DNA of 64,000 nucleotides, from assembly GCA_029779645.1 (NCBI GenBank), contig JAKPAC010000041.1, positions 62,001 to 126,000 on the forward strand, in the 5' to 3' direction. Origin of the DNA: Actinomycetes bacterium. Lineage in GTDB: Bacteria > Actinomycetota > Actinomycetes > Actinomycetales > Microbacteriaceae. Every line of letters starts with the position of its first letter. Position 1 is the first letter of the stretch. The position numbers and the translations under genes are program-made. The notes below the pieces were generated by a model, which was given only the letters and a program-made list of their open reading frames with translations, ran no database searches and had not been told where the DNA came from. Below are positions 51,851 to 60,507 of this stretch, in pieces.

Positions 51851-52227
51851 GCCCGCTGCTGCTCGCCGCGGTCGCGCTCGGGGGCGGGCTCGGCGCCGGG
51901 GCGCGCTACCTCGTCGACGTCGGCGTGGGGCGCCTGCTCGGCGGGGTGCTTCCCTGGGGGATCCTCGTCGTCAACGTCACGGGGTCGCTGCTCATCGGCG
52001 TGCTGACCGGGGCCGTGGCGAACGCCGAGCTGGTGTGGATGCTGGGGGTCGGGCTGCTCGGAGGCTACACGACGTTCTCGACCGTCGCGGTCGAGACGTG
52101 GCTGCTCGCCGAGGCCGGCGATCGGCGGGCCGCATGGGGCAACGCGCTCGGCTCGGTGCTGGGATGCGTCGCCGCGGCCGCGGCGGGGCTGCTGCTCGGC
52201 GCCTGGATCGCTGGCGCGTTCGCGTGA
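51847..52227 (+). CDS. crcB: CrcB/Fluc fluoride channel subunit 2
   Basis: The 126-residue partner has four membrane segments, NVTGSLLIG and GGYTTFSTVAVET. The ATG is within the crcB1 stop (ATGA), so the two are co-translated, which suits equal supply of a heterodimer. The antiparallel Fluc dimer needs opposite orientation of the two chains; their charge bias (subunit 1 with the extra cytosolic-like Arg-rich tail GGRALAHRRGG) is compatible but not proof. Confidence 0.92.
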   Translation: MSPLLLAAVALGGGLGAGARYLVDVGVGRLLGGVLPWGILVVNVTGSLLIGVLTGAVANAELVWMLGVGLLGGYTTFSTVAVETWLLAEAGDRRAAWGNALGSVLGCVAAAAAGLLLGAWIAGAFA

Positions 52228-52300
52228 GGCGTCGGCCGCGTCGTCCCCAGCGGGCGCGGGCGCGCGCGGGCCGCGTGCGATACTGAAGCGGTCGAAGACG

Positions 52301-52327
52301 GCTTCGTTTCGACAGCTTCGTTTCGAC
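52301..52327. repeat. Tandem 13-bp direct repeat upstream of the RND gene
   Basis: GCTTCGTTTCGAC occurs at 52301-52313 and 52315-52327, with a partial inverse copy (GTCGAAG) at 52291-52297. It lies between a candidate -10 GATACT (52279-52284) and the GTG at 52381, so it may be an operator or leader structure. Confidence 0.55.
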
Positions 52328-52380
52328 GGTGCCGGCGCGATGGCGTGCCGGATGACCACCAACCCGACTGAAGGCAGCCC

Positions 52381-55300
52381 GTGTCGAATCTCGCCGTTCT
52401 GAGCCTGCGCAACCGCGCGCTCATCGCCCTCATCACCATCGTCGCGGCGGTCTTCGGCGGCCTCGCGCTGACCAGCCTCAAGCAGGAGCTCATCCCCTCG
52501 ATCGAGTTCCCGCAGCTGACGATCGTCGCCACCTACCCGGGCGCCTCGCCCGACGTCGTCAACAACGACGTGTCGACGCCGATCGAGACGGCGATCCAGG
52601 GCGTGCCCGGCCTCGAGTCGACGACCGCCACGAGCACCACGAACGCCTCGGTGATCTCGGCCTCCTTCACGTACGGCACCAACCTCGCCACCGCCGAGCA
52701 GAAGCTCATGCAGGCGATCAACCGCATCAAGGGCCAGCTTCCCGAGGGCATCGACCCGCAGGTGCTCGCCCTCTCGATCGATGACTTCCCCGTGATCCAG
52801 CTCGCGGTCACCGGCTTCGACGACCAGGAGGCGATCCAGGCGCAGCTCGAGGCATCCGTGATTCCCGAGCTCGAAGACGTCAAGGGCGTGAATGCGGCCG
52901 CAATCGTGGGTGGCGTGACGCAGCGCATCACGATCACCCCAGACCCGGAGAGGCTTGCGGCGACGGGCTTCAGCAGCGCGGCGATCCGCGACGCGCTCGA
53001 CCAGAACGGCGTGCTCTTCCCCGGCGGGCAGATCACCGAGGGCAGCAACTCCCTGACGGTGCAGACCGGCGCGAAGATCGAGTCACTCGACGCGATCCGG
53101 CAGCTGCCGCTCGTGCCCTCCAGCGCCGCCCAGTTCGAGGCGGGCCTCGTCACGATCGCCGACGTCGCCGCCGTCGAGCAGACCCTCGCGCCCGTCACGA
53201 GCATCTCGCGCGTCGACGGCAAGCCCGCCGTGACGATCGCCATCACGAAGCTTCCCGCCGCGAACACGGTCGACGTCTCGAAGGGGGTGCTCGCGGTGCT
53301 GCCCGAGCTCGAGACGGCGGTCCCCGGGGTGAGCTTCACGGTCGTGTTCGACCAGGCGCCCTTCATCCAGCAGTCGATCGACGCGCTCGCCCAGGAGGGC
53401 CTGCTCGGCCTGCTCTTCGCCGTCATCGTCATCCTGATCTTCCTGATGTCGGTGCGCTCGACGCTGGTCACGGCCATCTCGATCCCGACCAGCGTGCTGA
53501 TCACCTTCATCGGCATCCAGGCCTTCGGCTACACGCTCAACATCCTGACCCTGGGCGCGCTCACGATCGCGATCGGCCGCGTCGTCGACGACTCGATCGT
53601 CGTGATCGAGAACATCAAGCGGCACTACGTGGGCGACGCCGACAAGCTTCGCGCCATCCTGCTCTCGGTGCGCGAGGTCGCCGCGGCGATCACCGCGTCG
53701 ACGATCACCACGGTGGCGGTCTTCCTCCCGCTCGCCTTCGTCAGCGACGTGACCGGCGAGCTGTTCCGCCCGTTCGCGCTGACCGTGACGATCGCGATGG
53801 TCGCCTCGCTGTTCGTGGCGCTGACGATCGTGCCCGTGCTCGCATACTGGTTCCTCAAGCCCGGCACGCCGGTGGTGGATGCCGAGGGCAGGGCCATCGA
53901 CCCGCAGGATCCCGCCGCGCCGCCCACGCGCCTGCAGAAGGCGTACCTGCCCATGCTGCGCTGGACCCTGAAGCACTCCGGGGTCACGCTGGTGCTGGCG
54001 GTGCTCGTGCTCGGCGGCACGCTGGCGCTCGCGCCCCTCATGAAGACGAACTTCCTCGGCGACTCGGGGCAGAACACGTTCACGATGACGCAGAGCCTTG
54101 GGCCCGCGGCCAGCCTCGAGAGCGAGGATGCTGCGGCCACGCAGGTGGAGGAGCTCCTCCTGCAGATCGACGGCATCGAGACGGTGCAGGTGTCGATCGG
54201 CTCGTCGGGCTCGGCGCTTCGCGACGCCTTCAGCGGCGGGGGCGGCGGGGTGACGTACTCGGTCACCACGGCGGCCGGCGCCGACCAGCTCGCGCTGCGC
54301 GACGAGGTCACCGCCCAGGTGGCGAAGCTGGGCGATGTGGGCGAGATCTCCATCGGCGGCGCGGGCGGCGGCTTCGGCTCGAGCGACATCGAGATCGACA
54401 TCTCGGCCCCCGACCGGGCCACCCTCGAGGAGGCGACCCAGGCGGTCGTCGACACCATGAGCGACAGGTCGGGCATCGGCCAGGTCACCAGCAACCTCAG
54501 CAACGCGCTGCCCTACATCGGGGTCGTGGTCGATCGCGACGCGGCCGCTCGCCTCGGCCTCAGCGAGGTCGCCGTCGGCGCCCTCGTCTCAAGCTCGATG
54601 CAGCCCCAGCGCGTCGGCACCGTCGAGATCGACTCGCGCTCGCTCACGATCTATCTCGCCGCGAGCCAGTCGCCGGCGACGCTCGACGAGCTGCGCCAGC
54701 TGACGATCCCGAGCGCGCTGGGCCCGATCCCCCTCGAGCAGGTCGCCACCGTCGCCGAGACCGTCGGCCCGACCTCGGTGACCACCGAGCGGGGCGTGCG
54801 CACCTCCACCGTCACCGTGACGCCCTCGACTGACGACCTCAGCGCGGCCTCCACCGCAGTGCGCACGGCCCTCGACACCGTGGAGCTGCCGGCGGGCGCG
54901 AAGGCGGCCGTGGGCGGCGTCGTCTCGCAGCAGAACGAGGCGTTCGCGCAGCTCGGACTCGCTCTGCTCGCGGCGATCCTCATCGTCTACATCGTCATGG
55001 TCGCGACGTTCAAGTCGCTGCGCCAGCCGCTGCTGCTGCTCATCTCGGTGCCGTTCGCGGCGACCGGCGCCATCCTGCTGCAGATCGTCTCGGGCGTGCC
55101 GCTGGGCGTCGCCTCGCTCATCGGCGTGCTGATGCTCATCGGCATCGTCGTGACGAACGCGATCGTGCTCGTCGACCTGGTCAACCAGTACCGCGAGCAC
55201 GGGCTCAAGGCGCACGATGCCGTCGAGGCTGGCGCCGCGAGGCGTCTGCGCCCGATCCTGATGACCGCGCTCGCCACGATCTTCGCGCTCCTGCCGATGG

Positions 55301-55593
55301 CGCTCGGCATCACCGGGCATGGCGGCTTCATCTCGCAGCCGCTCGCGATCGTCGTGATCGGCGGCCTCGTCTCTTCCACGGTGCTGACCCTGATCGTGCT
55401 GCCGACGCTCTACAACCTCGTGGAGGGCGCGCGCGAGCGCCGGGTCGACCGGCGCCGGGCGAAGGCGGCGGCGGCGGGCGAGGGCGACGAGGGCATGGAT
55501 GCGGCGGCCGACGCTCCGGACGGCGACGGCTCGGCGCCCGGCGACGCCGCGCCGCGCAGCCGCCGCGACCTGCGAGCGCAGACCGAGGGCTGA
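52381..55593 (+). CDS. RND-family efflux transporter (AcrB/SwrC-like)
   Basis: The 1070-residue protein has the HAE1/SwrC architecture: an N-terminal membrane segment, a large porter domain (about residues 40-330), a six-segment membrane bundle with the proton-relay pair in GRVVDDSIVVIENIKRH (Asp near residues 402-403), a second porter domain (about 540-850) and a second bundle with IGIVVTNAIVLVDLVNQYRE. It exports hydrophobic compounds or lipopeptides; the substrate is unknown. Both porter domains are present, but no membrane-fusion or outer-membrane partner gene is nearby, as for SwrC in Bacillus. GTG 52381 follows GAAGG. A glycine-rich run (GGGGGV, AGGGFGSSD) lies in porter domain 2. Confidence 0.9.
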   Translation: MSNLAVLSLRNRALIALITIVAAVFGGLALTSLKQELIPSIEFPQLTIVATYPGASPDVVNNDVSTPIETAIQGVPGLESTTATSTTNASVISASFTYGTNLATAEQKLMQAINRIKGQLPEGIDPQVLALSIDDFPVIQLAVTGFDDQEAIQAQLEASVIPELEDVKGVNAAAIVGGVTQRITITPDPERLAATGFSSAAIRDALDQNGVLFPGGQITEGSNSLTVQTGAKIESLDAIRQLPLVPSSAAQFEAGLVTIADVAAVEQTLAPVTSISRVDGKPAVTIAITKLPAANTVDVSKGVLAVLPELETAVPGVSFTVVFDQAPFIQQSIDALAQEGLLGLLFAVIVILIFLMSVRSTLVTAISIPTSVLITFIGIQAFGYTLNILTLGALTIAIGRVVDDSIVVIENIKRHYVGDADKLRAILLSVREVAAAITASTITTVAVFLPLAFVSDVTGELFRPFALTVTIAMVASLFVALTIVPVLAYWFLKPGTPVVDAEGRAIDPQDPAAPPTRLQKAYLPMLRWTLKHSGVTLVLAVLVLGGTLALAPLMKTNFLGDSGQNTFTMTQSLGPAASLESEDAAATQVEELLLQIDGIETVQVSIGSSGSALRDAFSGGGGGVTYSVTTAAGADQLALRDEVTAQVAKLGDVGEISIGGAGGGFGSSDIEIDISAPDRATLEEATQAVVDTMSDRSGIGQVTSNLSNALPYIGVVVDRDAAARLGLSEVAVGALVSSSMQPQRVGTVEIDSRSLTIYLAASQSPATLDELRQLTIPSALGPIPLEQVATVAETVGPTSVTTERGVRTSTVTVTPSTDDLSAASTAVRTALDTVELPAGAKAAVGGVVSQQNEAFAQLGLALLAAILIVYIVMVATFKSLRQPLLLLISVPFAATGAILLQIVSGVPLGVASLIGVLMLIGIVVTNAIVLVDLVNQYREHGLKAHDAVEAGAARRLRPILMTALATIFALLPMALGITGHGGFISQPLAIVVIGGLVSSTVLTLIVLPTLYNLVEGARERRVDRRRAKAAAAGEGDEGMDAAADAPDGDGSAPGDAAPRSRRDLRAQTEG

Positions 55594-55599
55594 GCCGCA

Positions 55600-55621
55600 C
55601 GCCGCGGCGAGGGCCGCGGCG
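55600..55621 (+). terminator. Hairpin after the RND gene
   Basis: CGCCGCGGC (55600-55608) pairs with GCCGCGGCG (55613-55621) around GAGG, six bases after the stop. Confidence 0.55.
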
Positions 55622-55652
55622 CGACTCTCAGCTTCGAGCCGGCCGCATCCGC

Positions 55653-55658
55653 TACACT
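55653..55658 (+). promoter_or_regulatory. -10 box of the DEAD-box helicase gene
   Basis: TACACT; the predicted transcript begins near 55665, leaving a leader of nearly 200 bases before the ATG at 55861. Confidence 0.5.
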
Positions 55659-55664
55659 CGTGGG

Positions 55665-55860
55665 GTCGGCTCTGGGCACCGCGCGTCGCGCGCGGATGGG
55701 TTTGTGAGTCCAAGGGGCCGATGGTGGGCGCGAATCCGCGCCGACGACCATCAGATTGAATGGCCCCCGGCCGACGACAGTCCGGGTTGCTCCGCGCCGC
55801 GCTCGCGGCGCCCTGTGGAGCGCTGTTCTCGCACGAAGAGAAACCCAGAAGGACACAGTC
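55665..55860 (+). promoter_or_regulatory. Structured 5' leader of the helicase gene
   Basis: A three-tier nested hairpin pairs GGGGCC (55714-55719) with GGCCCC (55762-55767), GATGGT (55720-55725) with ACCATC (55747-55752), and GGCGCG with CGCGCC around AATC. A second stem GCGCCGCG-CT-CGCGGCGC follows at 55794-55811. A ribosome site AAGGA (55849-55853) comes last. No open frame is convincing here. It is likely a regulatory RNA element such as a cold-shock or autoregulatory leader; this is inference from structure. Confidence 0.55.
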
Positions 55861-58215
55861 ATGCCCAAGCACAAGAAGCCTGCCGGCGCGAGCCGAGGCA
55901 AGAACTTCGAGCCGCGCTACGGCGAGAAGAAGACGTCGTTCCACGAGCGCACCGGCCGCGGACGCGCGGGCGAGACCCGCGGCTCGAAGCCGGGCAGCCG
56001 CAGCGCCGGCCACCGCGGCTACCGCCCCGAGGGCGACGAGGGCTCGGCGCCCAAGGCGCGCTGGACGAACGAGCAGCGCGCCGGCCGCGACGAGTCGCGC
56101 ACCCGCAGCGGCCGCGGCTCGCAGCCGTCGTACGGCGAGCGCGGCGCATACGGCGACCGCCCCGCACGCGGCTCCTACGCTGACCGTCCCGCACGCGGCT
56201 CGTACGGCGATCGCCCGGCACGCGGGTCGCACAGTGACCGTCCCGAGCGCGGCTCGTACGGCGACCGCCAGACCCGTGGATCGTATGGCGATCGCCCGGT
56301 CCGCGGCGCCTCCGGCGACCGCCCCACGTACGGCGACCGGCCCACGTACGACCACCGCCCCGCGCGCGGTGGTCGTCCCGACGTCAACGGCGATCGCCCG
56401 ACGCGTTCGTTCGACGGCGAGCGGGGCTCGCGCCACGGCGGCGACCGCCCGTCGTACGGGGGCGATCGCGCTGAGCGCTCCTCGTACGGCGAGCGTCGCT
56501 CCTTCGACCGGGACGGCTCGCGCGGCGAGCGTCCCTCGTACGGCGAGCGTCCCGCCTACGGCGAGCGAGGCGCACGCGGTGGCCGCCCCGACTTCGCGGG
56601 CGACCGCGGTCAGCGCGGCGCACACGACGGCGGCCGCAACGACCGCCCCCGCTACAGCAGCGACCGCCTGGCGCGCGCATACGACGGCGAGCGCTCCGGC
56701 CGCCCCGCACGCTCGTTCGACGGCGACCGCCGCGAGCGCGGCTCGTACGAGCGCCCTGGCTTCGGCGAGCGCTCCTCGTACGGCGAGCGCGCCTCGCGCG
56801 GCGGCCGCCCCGACTTCAACCCCGAGCGCCCCGAGCGTCGCGAGCGGCCCCGCTTCGAGCGCGCCGAGCGACCCGACCGCGACCGCCGGCCCGCGGCATC
56901 CCGCAGCGACTGGAACGCGAAGCCCGAGCGCTCGGCGAAGCACGACGAGCACGTCGACGTCGTGCACGAGCGGCTGCAGGCGCAGGCGATCCAGGCGGTG
57001 GAGCTCGAGGGCGTGAGCTTCGGCGACCTCGGCCTCGGCGGCAACATCGTGAACACGCTCGCCGAGCTCGGCGCGCCGACCCCGTTCCCGATCCAGGCCG
57101 CGACGATCCCCGAGATCCTCGGCGGTCGCGACGTGCTCGGCCGCGGCCGCACCGGCTCGGGCAAGACGATCGCCTTCGGCGCGCCGCTGGTCGAGACCAT
57201 CCTGCGCTCGCAGGCCGGCCAGCGCCGTGAGTTCGGCCGCAGCCCGCGCGCGCTCATCCTCGCCCCCACCCGCGAGCTCGCGCTGCAGATCGACCGCACC
57301 GTGCAGCCGATCGCCCGCAGCGTCGGCCTGTTCACCACGCAGATCTACGGCGGCGTGCCGCAGGCGCGCCAGGTGGGCGCGCTGCGCAAGGGCGTCGACA
57401 TCATCATCGGCACCCCCGGCCGCATCGAGGACCTGATCGAGCAGGGCAAGCTCGACCTGAGCGAGGTGCGCGTCGCGGTGCTCGACGAGGCCGACCACAT
57501 GTGCGAGCTCGGCTTCCTCGAGCCCGTGCAGCGCATCCTCCGCAAGACCGCGGAGGGCTCGCAGAAGCTGCTGTTCTCGGCGACCCTCGACCGCGAGGTC
57601 TCTGCGCTGGTCGACGAGTTCCTCGTCGAGCCCGCCGTCTACGAGGTCGCCGGCGAAGACCAGGCCTCGAGCACCATCGACCACCAGGTGCTCGTGATCG
57701 AGCACCGCTCCAAGGACGAGGTGCTCGAGCAGCTCGTCGACCGCGAGGGCAAGACGCTCGTGTTCGCCCGCACCCGCGCCTACGCGGAGCGTCTGGCCGA
57801 GCAGTTCGACGAGGCGGGCATCCCCTCGGTCTCGCTGCACGGCGACCTCAACCAGGCCCGCCGCACACGCAACCTGCAGCGCATGACCTCCGGCAAGGTC
57901 CGCGTGCTGGTGGCGACGGATGTCGCAGCCCGCGGCATCCACGTCGACGACATCGATCTCGTGATCCAGGCCGACGCGCCCGACGAGTACAAGACGTACC
58001 TGCACCGCGCCGGCCGCACCGGCCGCGCCGGCGCCGAGGGACGCGTGGTCACGCTGATCACGCGCCAGCGCCGCCGCCGCATGAGCGAGATGCTCGAGCG
58101 TGCTGAGATCACGGCGCCGTTCACCGACGCCGGGCCCGGCGACGAGGTGCTCGAGGAGCTCTCGGGCCGGGTCGCGACGGTGGCCGAGCTGACCACCGCC
58201 TCGCGCGACGCCTAG
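55861..58215 (+). CDS. DEAD-box RNA helicase with RG-rich N-terminal repeat tail
   Basis: The 784-residue ATP-dependent RNA helicase has the Q-motif region near residue 387, motif I GRTGSGKT near 430, PTRELA, TPGRI, motif II DEAD in VLDEADHM near 542, SAT, and the C-terminal ARTRAYAERLAEQ, TDVAARGIHV and HRAGRTGRAG. It would unwind structured RNA or help ribosome assembly. Unusually, residues about 80-340 are a low-complexity tail of repeats such as SYGDRPARG and SYGERPAYGERG with many Arg-Gly and Tyr residues, placed N-terminal rather than C-terminal. Such tails bind RNA and can drive phase separation (known for RGG proteins). Start ATG 55861 (MPKHKKPAG) follows AAGGA. Confidence 0.93.
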   Translation: MPKHKKPAGASRGKNFEPRYGEKKTSFHERTGRGRAGETRGSKPGSRSAGHRGYRPEGDEGSAPKARWTNEQRAGRDESRTRSGRGSQPSYGERGAYGDRPARGSYADRPARGSYGDRPARGSHSDRPERGSYGDRQTRGSYGDRPVRGASGDRPTYGDRPTYDHRPARGGRPDVNGDRPTRSFDGERGSRHGGDRPSYGGDRAERSSYGERRSFDRDGSRGERPSYGERPAYGERGARGGRPDFAGDRGQRGAHDGGRNDRPRYSSDRLARAYDGERSGRPARSFDGDRRERGSYERPGFGERSSYGERASRGGRPDFNPERPERRERPRFERAERPDRDRRPAASRSDWNAKPERSAKHDEHVDVVHERLQAQAIQAVELEGVSFGDLGLGGNIVNTLAELGAPTPFPIQAATIPEILGGRDVLGRGRTGSGKTIAFGAPLVETILRSQAGQRREFGRSPRALILAPTRELALQIDRTVQPIARSVGLFTTQIYGGVPQARQVGALRKGVDIIIGTPGRIEDLIEQGKLDLSEVRVAVLDEADHMCELGFLEPVQRILRKTAEGSQKLLFSATLDREVSALVDEFLVEPAVYEVAGEDQASSTIDHQVLVIEHRSKDEVLEQLVDREGKTLVFARTRAYAERLAEQFDEAGIPSVSLHGDLNQARRTRNLQRMTSGKVRVLVATDVAARGIHVDDIDLVIQADAPDEYKTYLHRAGRTGRAGAEGRVVTLITRQRRRRMSEMLERAEITAPFTDAGPGDEVLEELSGRVATVAELTTASRDA
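56104..56880 (+). repeat. Tandem codon repeats encoding the YGDRPARG/YGERG tail
   Basis: About 25 imperfect in-frame units of roughly 21-30 bases (SYGDRPARG, SYADRPARG, SYGERPAYGERG, GRPDFNPERP) make this part of the helicase gene repetitive. Several units are near-identical at DNA level around 56150-56350, so copy number may vary between strains. Confidence 0.75.
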
Positions 58216-58225
58216 CCTCGCCTGA

Positions 58226-58257
58226 CGATGCCCCCGCTCTTCGGAGCGGGGGCATCG
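58226..58257 (+). terminator. Terminator of the helicase gene
   Basis: CGATGCCCCCGCTC (58226-58239) pairs with GAGCGGGGGCATCG (58244-58257) around a TTCG tetraloop, 11 bases after the stop. Confidence 0.85.
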
Positions 58258-58397
58258 TGGTTCGCGGGGTGGACCGTTGCGCGCATCGCCGAACCCGAAC
58301 CTCGGAGGCCTTGCGACGCGGTGTCATGCCCTGCCTAGACTGGGCGTGCATGGGCGGCAATGGGGCCGGTTCGCATGCCGAGCGAGGGAGCATCACC

Positions 58398-59561
58398 ATG
58401 GATCGCATTCTGTATGGCGAGGATCACGAAGCGTTCCGCGAGGTCGTCAAGGCCTTCGCGAGGAAGTACGTCACGACCGAGCGGCGAGAGGCGTGGGATG
58501 CCGCGGGCGAGATCGACCGCGAGACCATGCTGGCGGCGGGGGAGTCGGGGCTGATCGGCCTCTCGGTGCCGGAGGAGTTCGGCGGCGCCGGCATGCTGCA
58601 CGACTTCCGCTACCGCGCGATCGTCAACGAGGAGATCATCGGCGCGGGCTCCGGCTCGCTCGCGAGCGCGTTCGGCATCCAGGACGACCTCGCGGTGCCG
58701 TACCTCGTGCACTTCGGCACCGACGAGCAGAAGGCGAGGTGGCTGCCCGGGATGGCCACGGGCGAGATCATCGGCGCCCTCGCGATGACCGAGCCGGGCG
58801 CGGGCAGCGACCTGCGCGGCGCGACCACGACGGCCAAGAAGGTCGAGGGCGGCTATCTCGTCAACGGCGCCAAGACGTTCATCTCGAGCGGCAAGACCGC
58901 CGACGTGATCGTCACCTTCGTGAAGACGGGCGAGGGCAATCGTCCCGACGCGTTCAGCCTCATCCTCGTCGAGAACGGCATGCCGGGCTTCGAGCACGGC
59001 AAGACGCTCAGCAAGATGGGATTCCACGGGCATGACACGGCCGAGCTGTCGTTCGCCGATGTCTTCGTGCCAGACGCCAACCTGCTCGGCGCGGCCGAGG
59101 GGCACGGCTTCGTGCAGCTGATGAAGAACCTGCCCCTCGAGCGCCTCACGATCGGCGTGGCCGCGGCATCGGCCGCGCAGGCCGCGTTCGGCTGGACGCT
59201 CGCCTACGTCAAAGACCGTGAGGCGTTCGGCGAGCGCGTCGCCGACTTCCAGAACACCCGATTCCGCCTCGCCGACATCGCGGTGACGGTCGACGTGATC
59301 TGGGCCTACATCGACCGCGCGATCGCGCTGTACGGCGAAGGCGCGCTCACGGCGGAGGAGGCGGCGAAGGTGAAGTTCTGGACCACCGAGCGCGAGTGGG
59401 AGGTGCTCGACACCTGCGTCCAGCTGCACGGCGGCTACGGGTACATCACCGAGTACCCGATCGCGCGGGCATTCCTCGACGCGCGCGTGCACCGCATCTA
59501 CGGCGGCACGAACGAGATCATGCGCGAGATCGTGGGGCGCCAGCTCGCGGGTCGCCGCTAG
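58398..59561 (+). CDS. Acyl-CoA dehydrogenase, long-chain (LCAD)-like
   Basis: The 387-residue FAD enzyme introduces the first double bond in beta-oxidation. Features are ALAMTEPGAGSDL (FAD-binding loop), YLVNGAKTFISSG, and the C-terminal signature GGYGYITEYPIARAFLDARVHRIYGGTNEIM. The base position found in short-chain enzymes (IYEGT) is Gly here (IYGGT); the active-site Glu of long-chain enzymes is supplied instead by Glu248 in LPLERLTIG, as in LCAD. The ATG at 58398 follows GAGGGAG. It stands alone between the helicase and the ECF genes. Chain-length preference is inferred from that residue. Confidence 0.9.
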   Translation: MDRILYGEDHEAFREVVKAFARKYVTTERREAWDAAGEIDRETMLAAGESGLIGLSVPEEFGGAGMLHDFRYRAIVNEEIIGAGSGSLASAFGIQDDLAVPYLVHFGTDEQKARWLPGMATGEIIGALAMTEPGAGSDLRGATTTAKKVEGGYLVNGAKTFISSGKTADVIVTFVKTGEGNRPDAFSLILVENGMPGFEHGKTLSKMGFHGHDTAELSFADVFVPDANLLGAAEGHGFVQLMKNLPLERLTIGVAAASAAQAAFGWTLAYVKDREAFGERVADFQNTRFRLADIAVTVDVIWAYIDRAIALYGEGALTAEEAAKVKFWTTEREWEVLDTCVQLHGGYGYITEYPIARAFLDARVHRIYGGTNEIMREIVGRQLAGRR

Positions 59562-59605
59562 CCGCCGGGTGCGGCAGGCCCCGGCGCGGCGGGGCGTCGG
59601 GTCCC

Positions 59606-59665
59606 GCCGACGAGAACGCCGACGAGAACGGCGATGAGAACGCTGCCTAGAACGGCGACCAGAAC
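59606..59665. repeat. Five-unit 12-bp tandem repeat reaching into ecfT
   Basis: Five adjacent 12-base units follow the pattern GCCGACGAGAAC (two exact) and variants GGCGATGAGAAC, GCTGCCTAGAAC and GGCGACCAGAAC. The fourth contains the ecfT stop codon (59647-59649) and the fifth encodes part of its C-terminus. Confidence 0.75.
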
Positions 59666-60507
59666 CAGAACACCAGCGCGGTGAGCGCCCAGAAGCCGAT
59701 CATGAACACCCAGTCTCGCGCCCGGAACGGCACCAGGTGGCGCTCGGTGCGCGTGGGGTAGGCGCCGAACGCCCGGGAGTCCATCGCGAGGGCGACGTGC
59801 TCGGCGTGCCGAATCGCGCTCGCCAGCAGCGGCACGATCGTGCCGGTGGTGCGGCGCAGCCAGGCGATCGGGCCGCGCCCGCCGCCGAGCCCGCGCACGC
59901 GGTGCGCGGCGCGGATCACCTCGAGCTCGTAGCCGAAGCGGGGCACGAAGCGGTAGGCGGCCAGCGCCGTGTAGCCGATGCGGTAGGGCACCTTGAGCTG
60001 CTGCACCAGGGCCCGCACGAGGTCGGGCCCCGTGGTCGTGAGTCCGCCGATCAGGGCGAGGGAGAACACGGCGCCGAGGCGCAGCGCGGTCGCCGCGCCG
60101 ACGAGCAGGGCGCCGGCGTAGAAGGTCCAGTCGCCGATGCGCAGCAGCGGGACCGACTGGTCGACGCTGCCGGTGTCGGCCCAGAGGGCGAAGCTGAGGG
60201 TGATGATGCCCATCGCCACCGGCGCGCCGACGAGGAGCACCAGCAGCATCGTGCGGCTCAGGCGCGCGCCGATGAGCAGGAGCGCGTACGCGATCACGAT
60301 CAGCGTGATCGGCGTCGCCAGGTCGCGCGCGAAGATCACCAGGAGCATGGCCGGGATCGGCCCGGCGATCTTCGCGAGGGGGTTGAGGTGGCCGAGTAGT
60401 CCGCGCGTCCCGCGCGCGGCATAGGGGTCGAAGCGGCGCGGCGTGCGGGCGGCGACGTCGACGGCCGAGGGGGCCACCGCGCCCAGCTCGCCGCTCACGG
60501 CGCTCAC
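59647..60507 (-). CDS. ecfT: ECF transporter transmembrane (T) component
   Basis: The 286-residue membrane protein has about five to six hydrophobic segments and the cytoplasmic coupling region with AYRFVPRFGYELEVIRAAHRVRG and RHAEHVALAMDSRAFG, which carries the Ala-Arg-Gly-type motifs that bind the ATPases. It links the ATPase pair to a substrate-binding S component. The start overlaps the ATPase stop by four bases (plus-strand coordinates 60504-60507). The C-terminus FWFWSPF is encoded by the 12-bp repeat array, so its length may be variable. Gene order S, double ATPase, T equals ykoEDC. Confidence 0.87.
   Translation of the reverse strand: MSAVSGELGAVAPSAVDVAARTPRRFDPYAARGTRGLLGHLNPLAKIAGPIPAMLLVIFARDLATPITLIVIAYALLLIGARLSRTMLLVLLVGAPVAMGIITLSFALWADTGSVDQSVPLLRIGDWTFYAGALLVGAATALRLGAVFSLALIGGLTTTGPDLVRALVQQLKVPYRIGYTALAAYRFVPRFGYELEVIRAAHRVRGLGGGRGPIAWLRRTTGTIVPLLASAIRHAEHVALAMDSRAFGAYPTRTERHLVPFRARDWVFMIGFWALTALVFWFWSPF

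Noticed and set aside
54589..58005. 1138-codon minus-strand frame across the RND end and helicase
   Set aside because: Antisense of two genes; the long Val/Ala/Arg repeats mirror the helicase repeat tail and are not a protein family.
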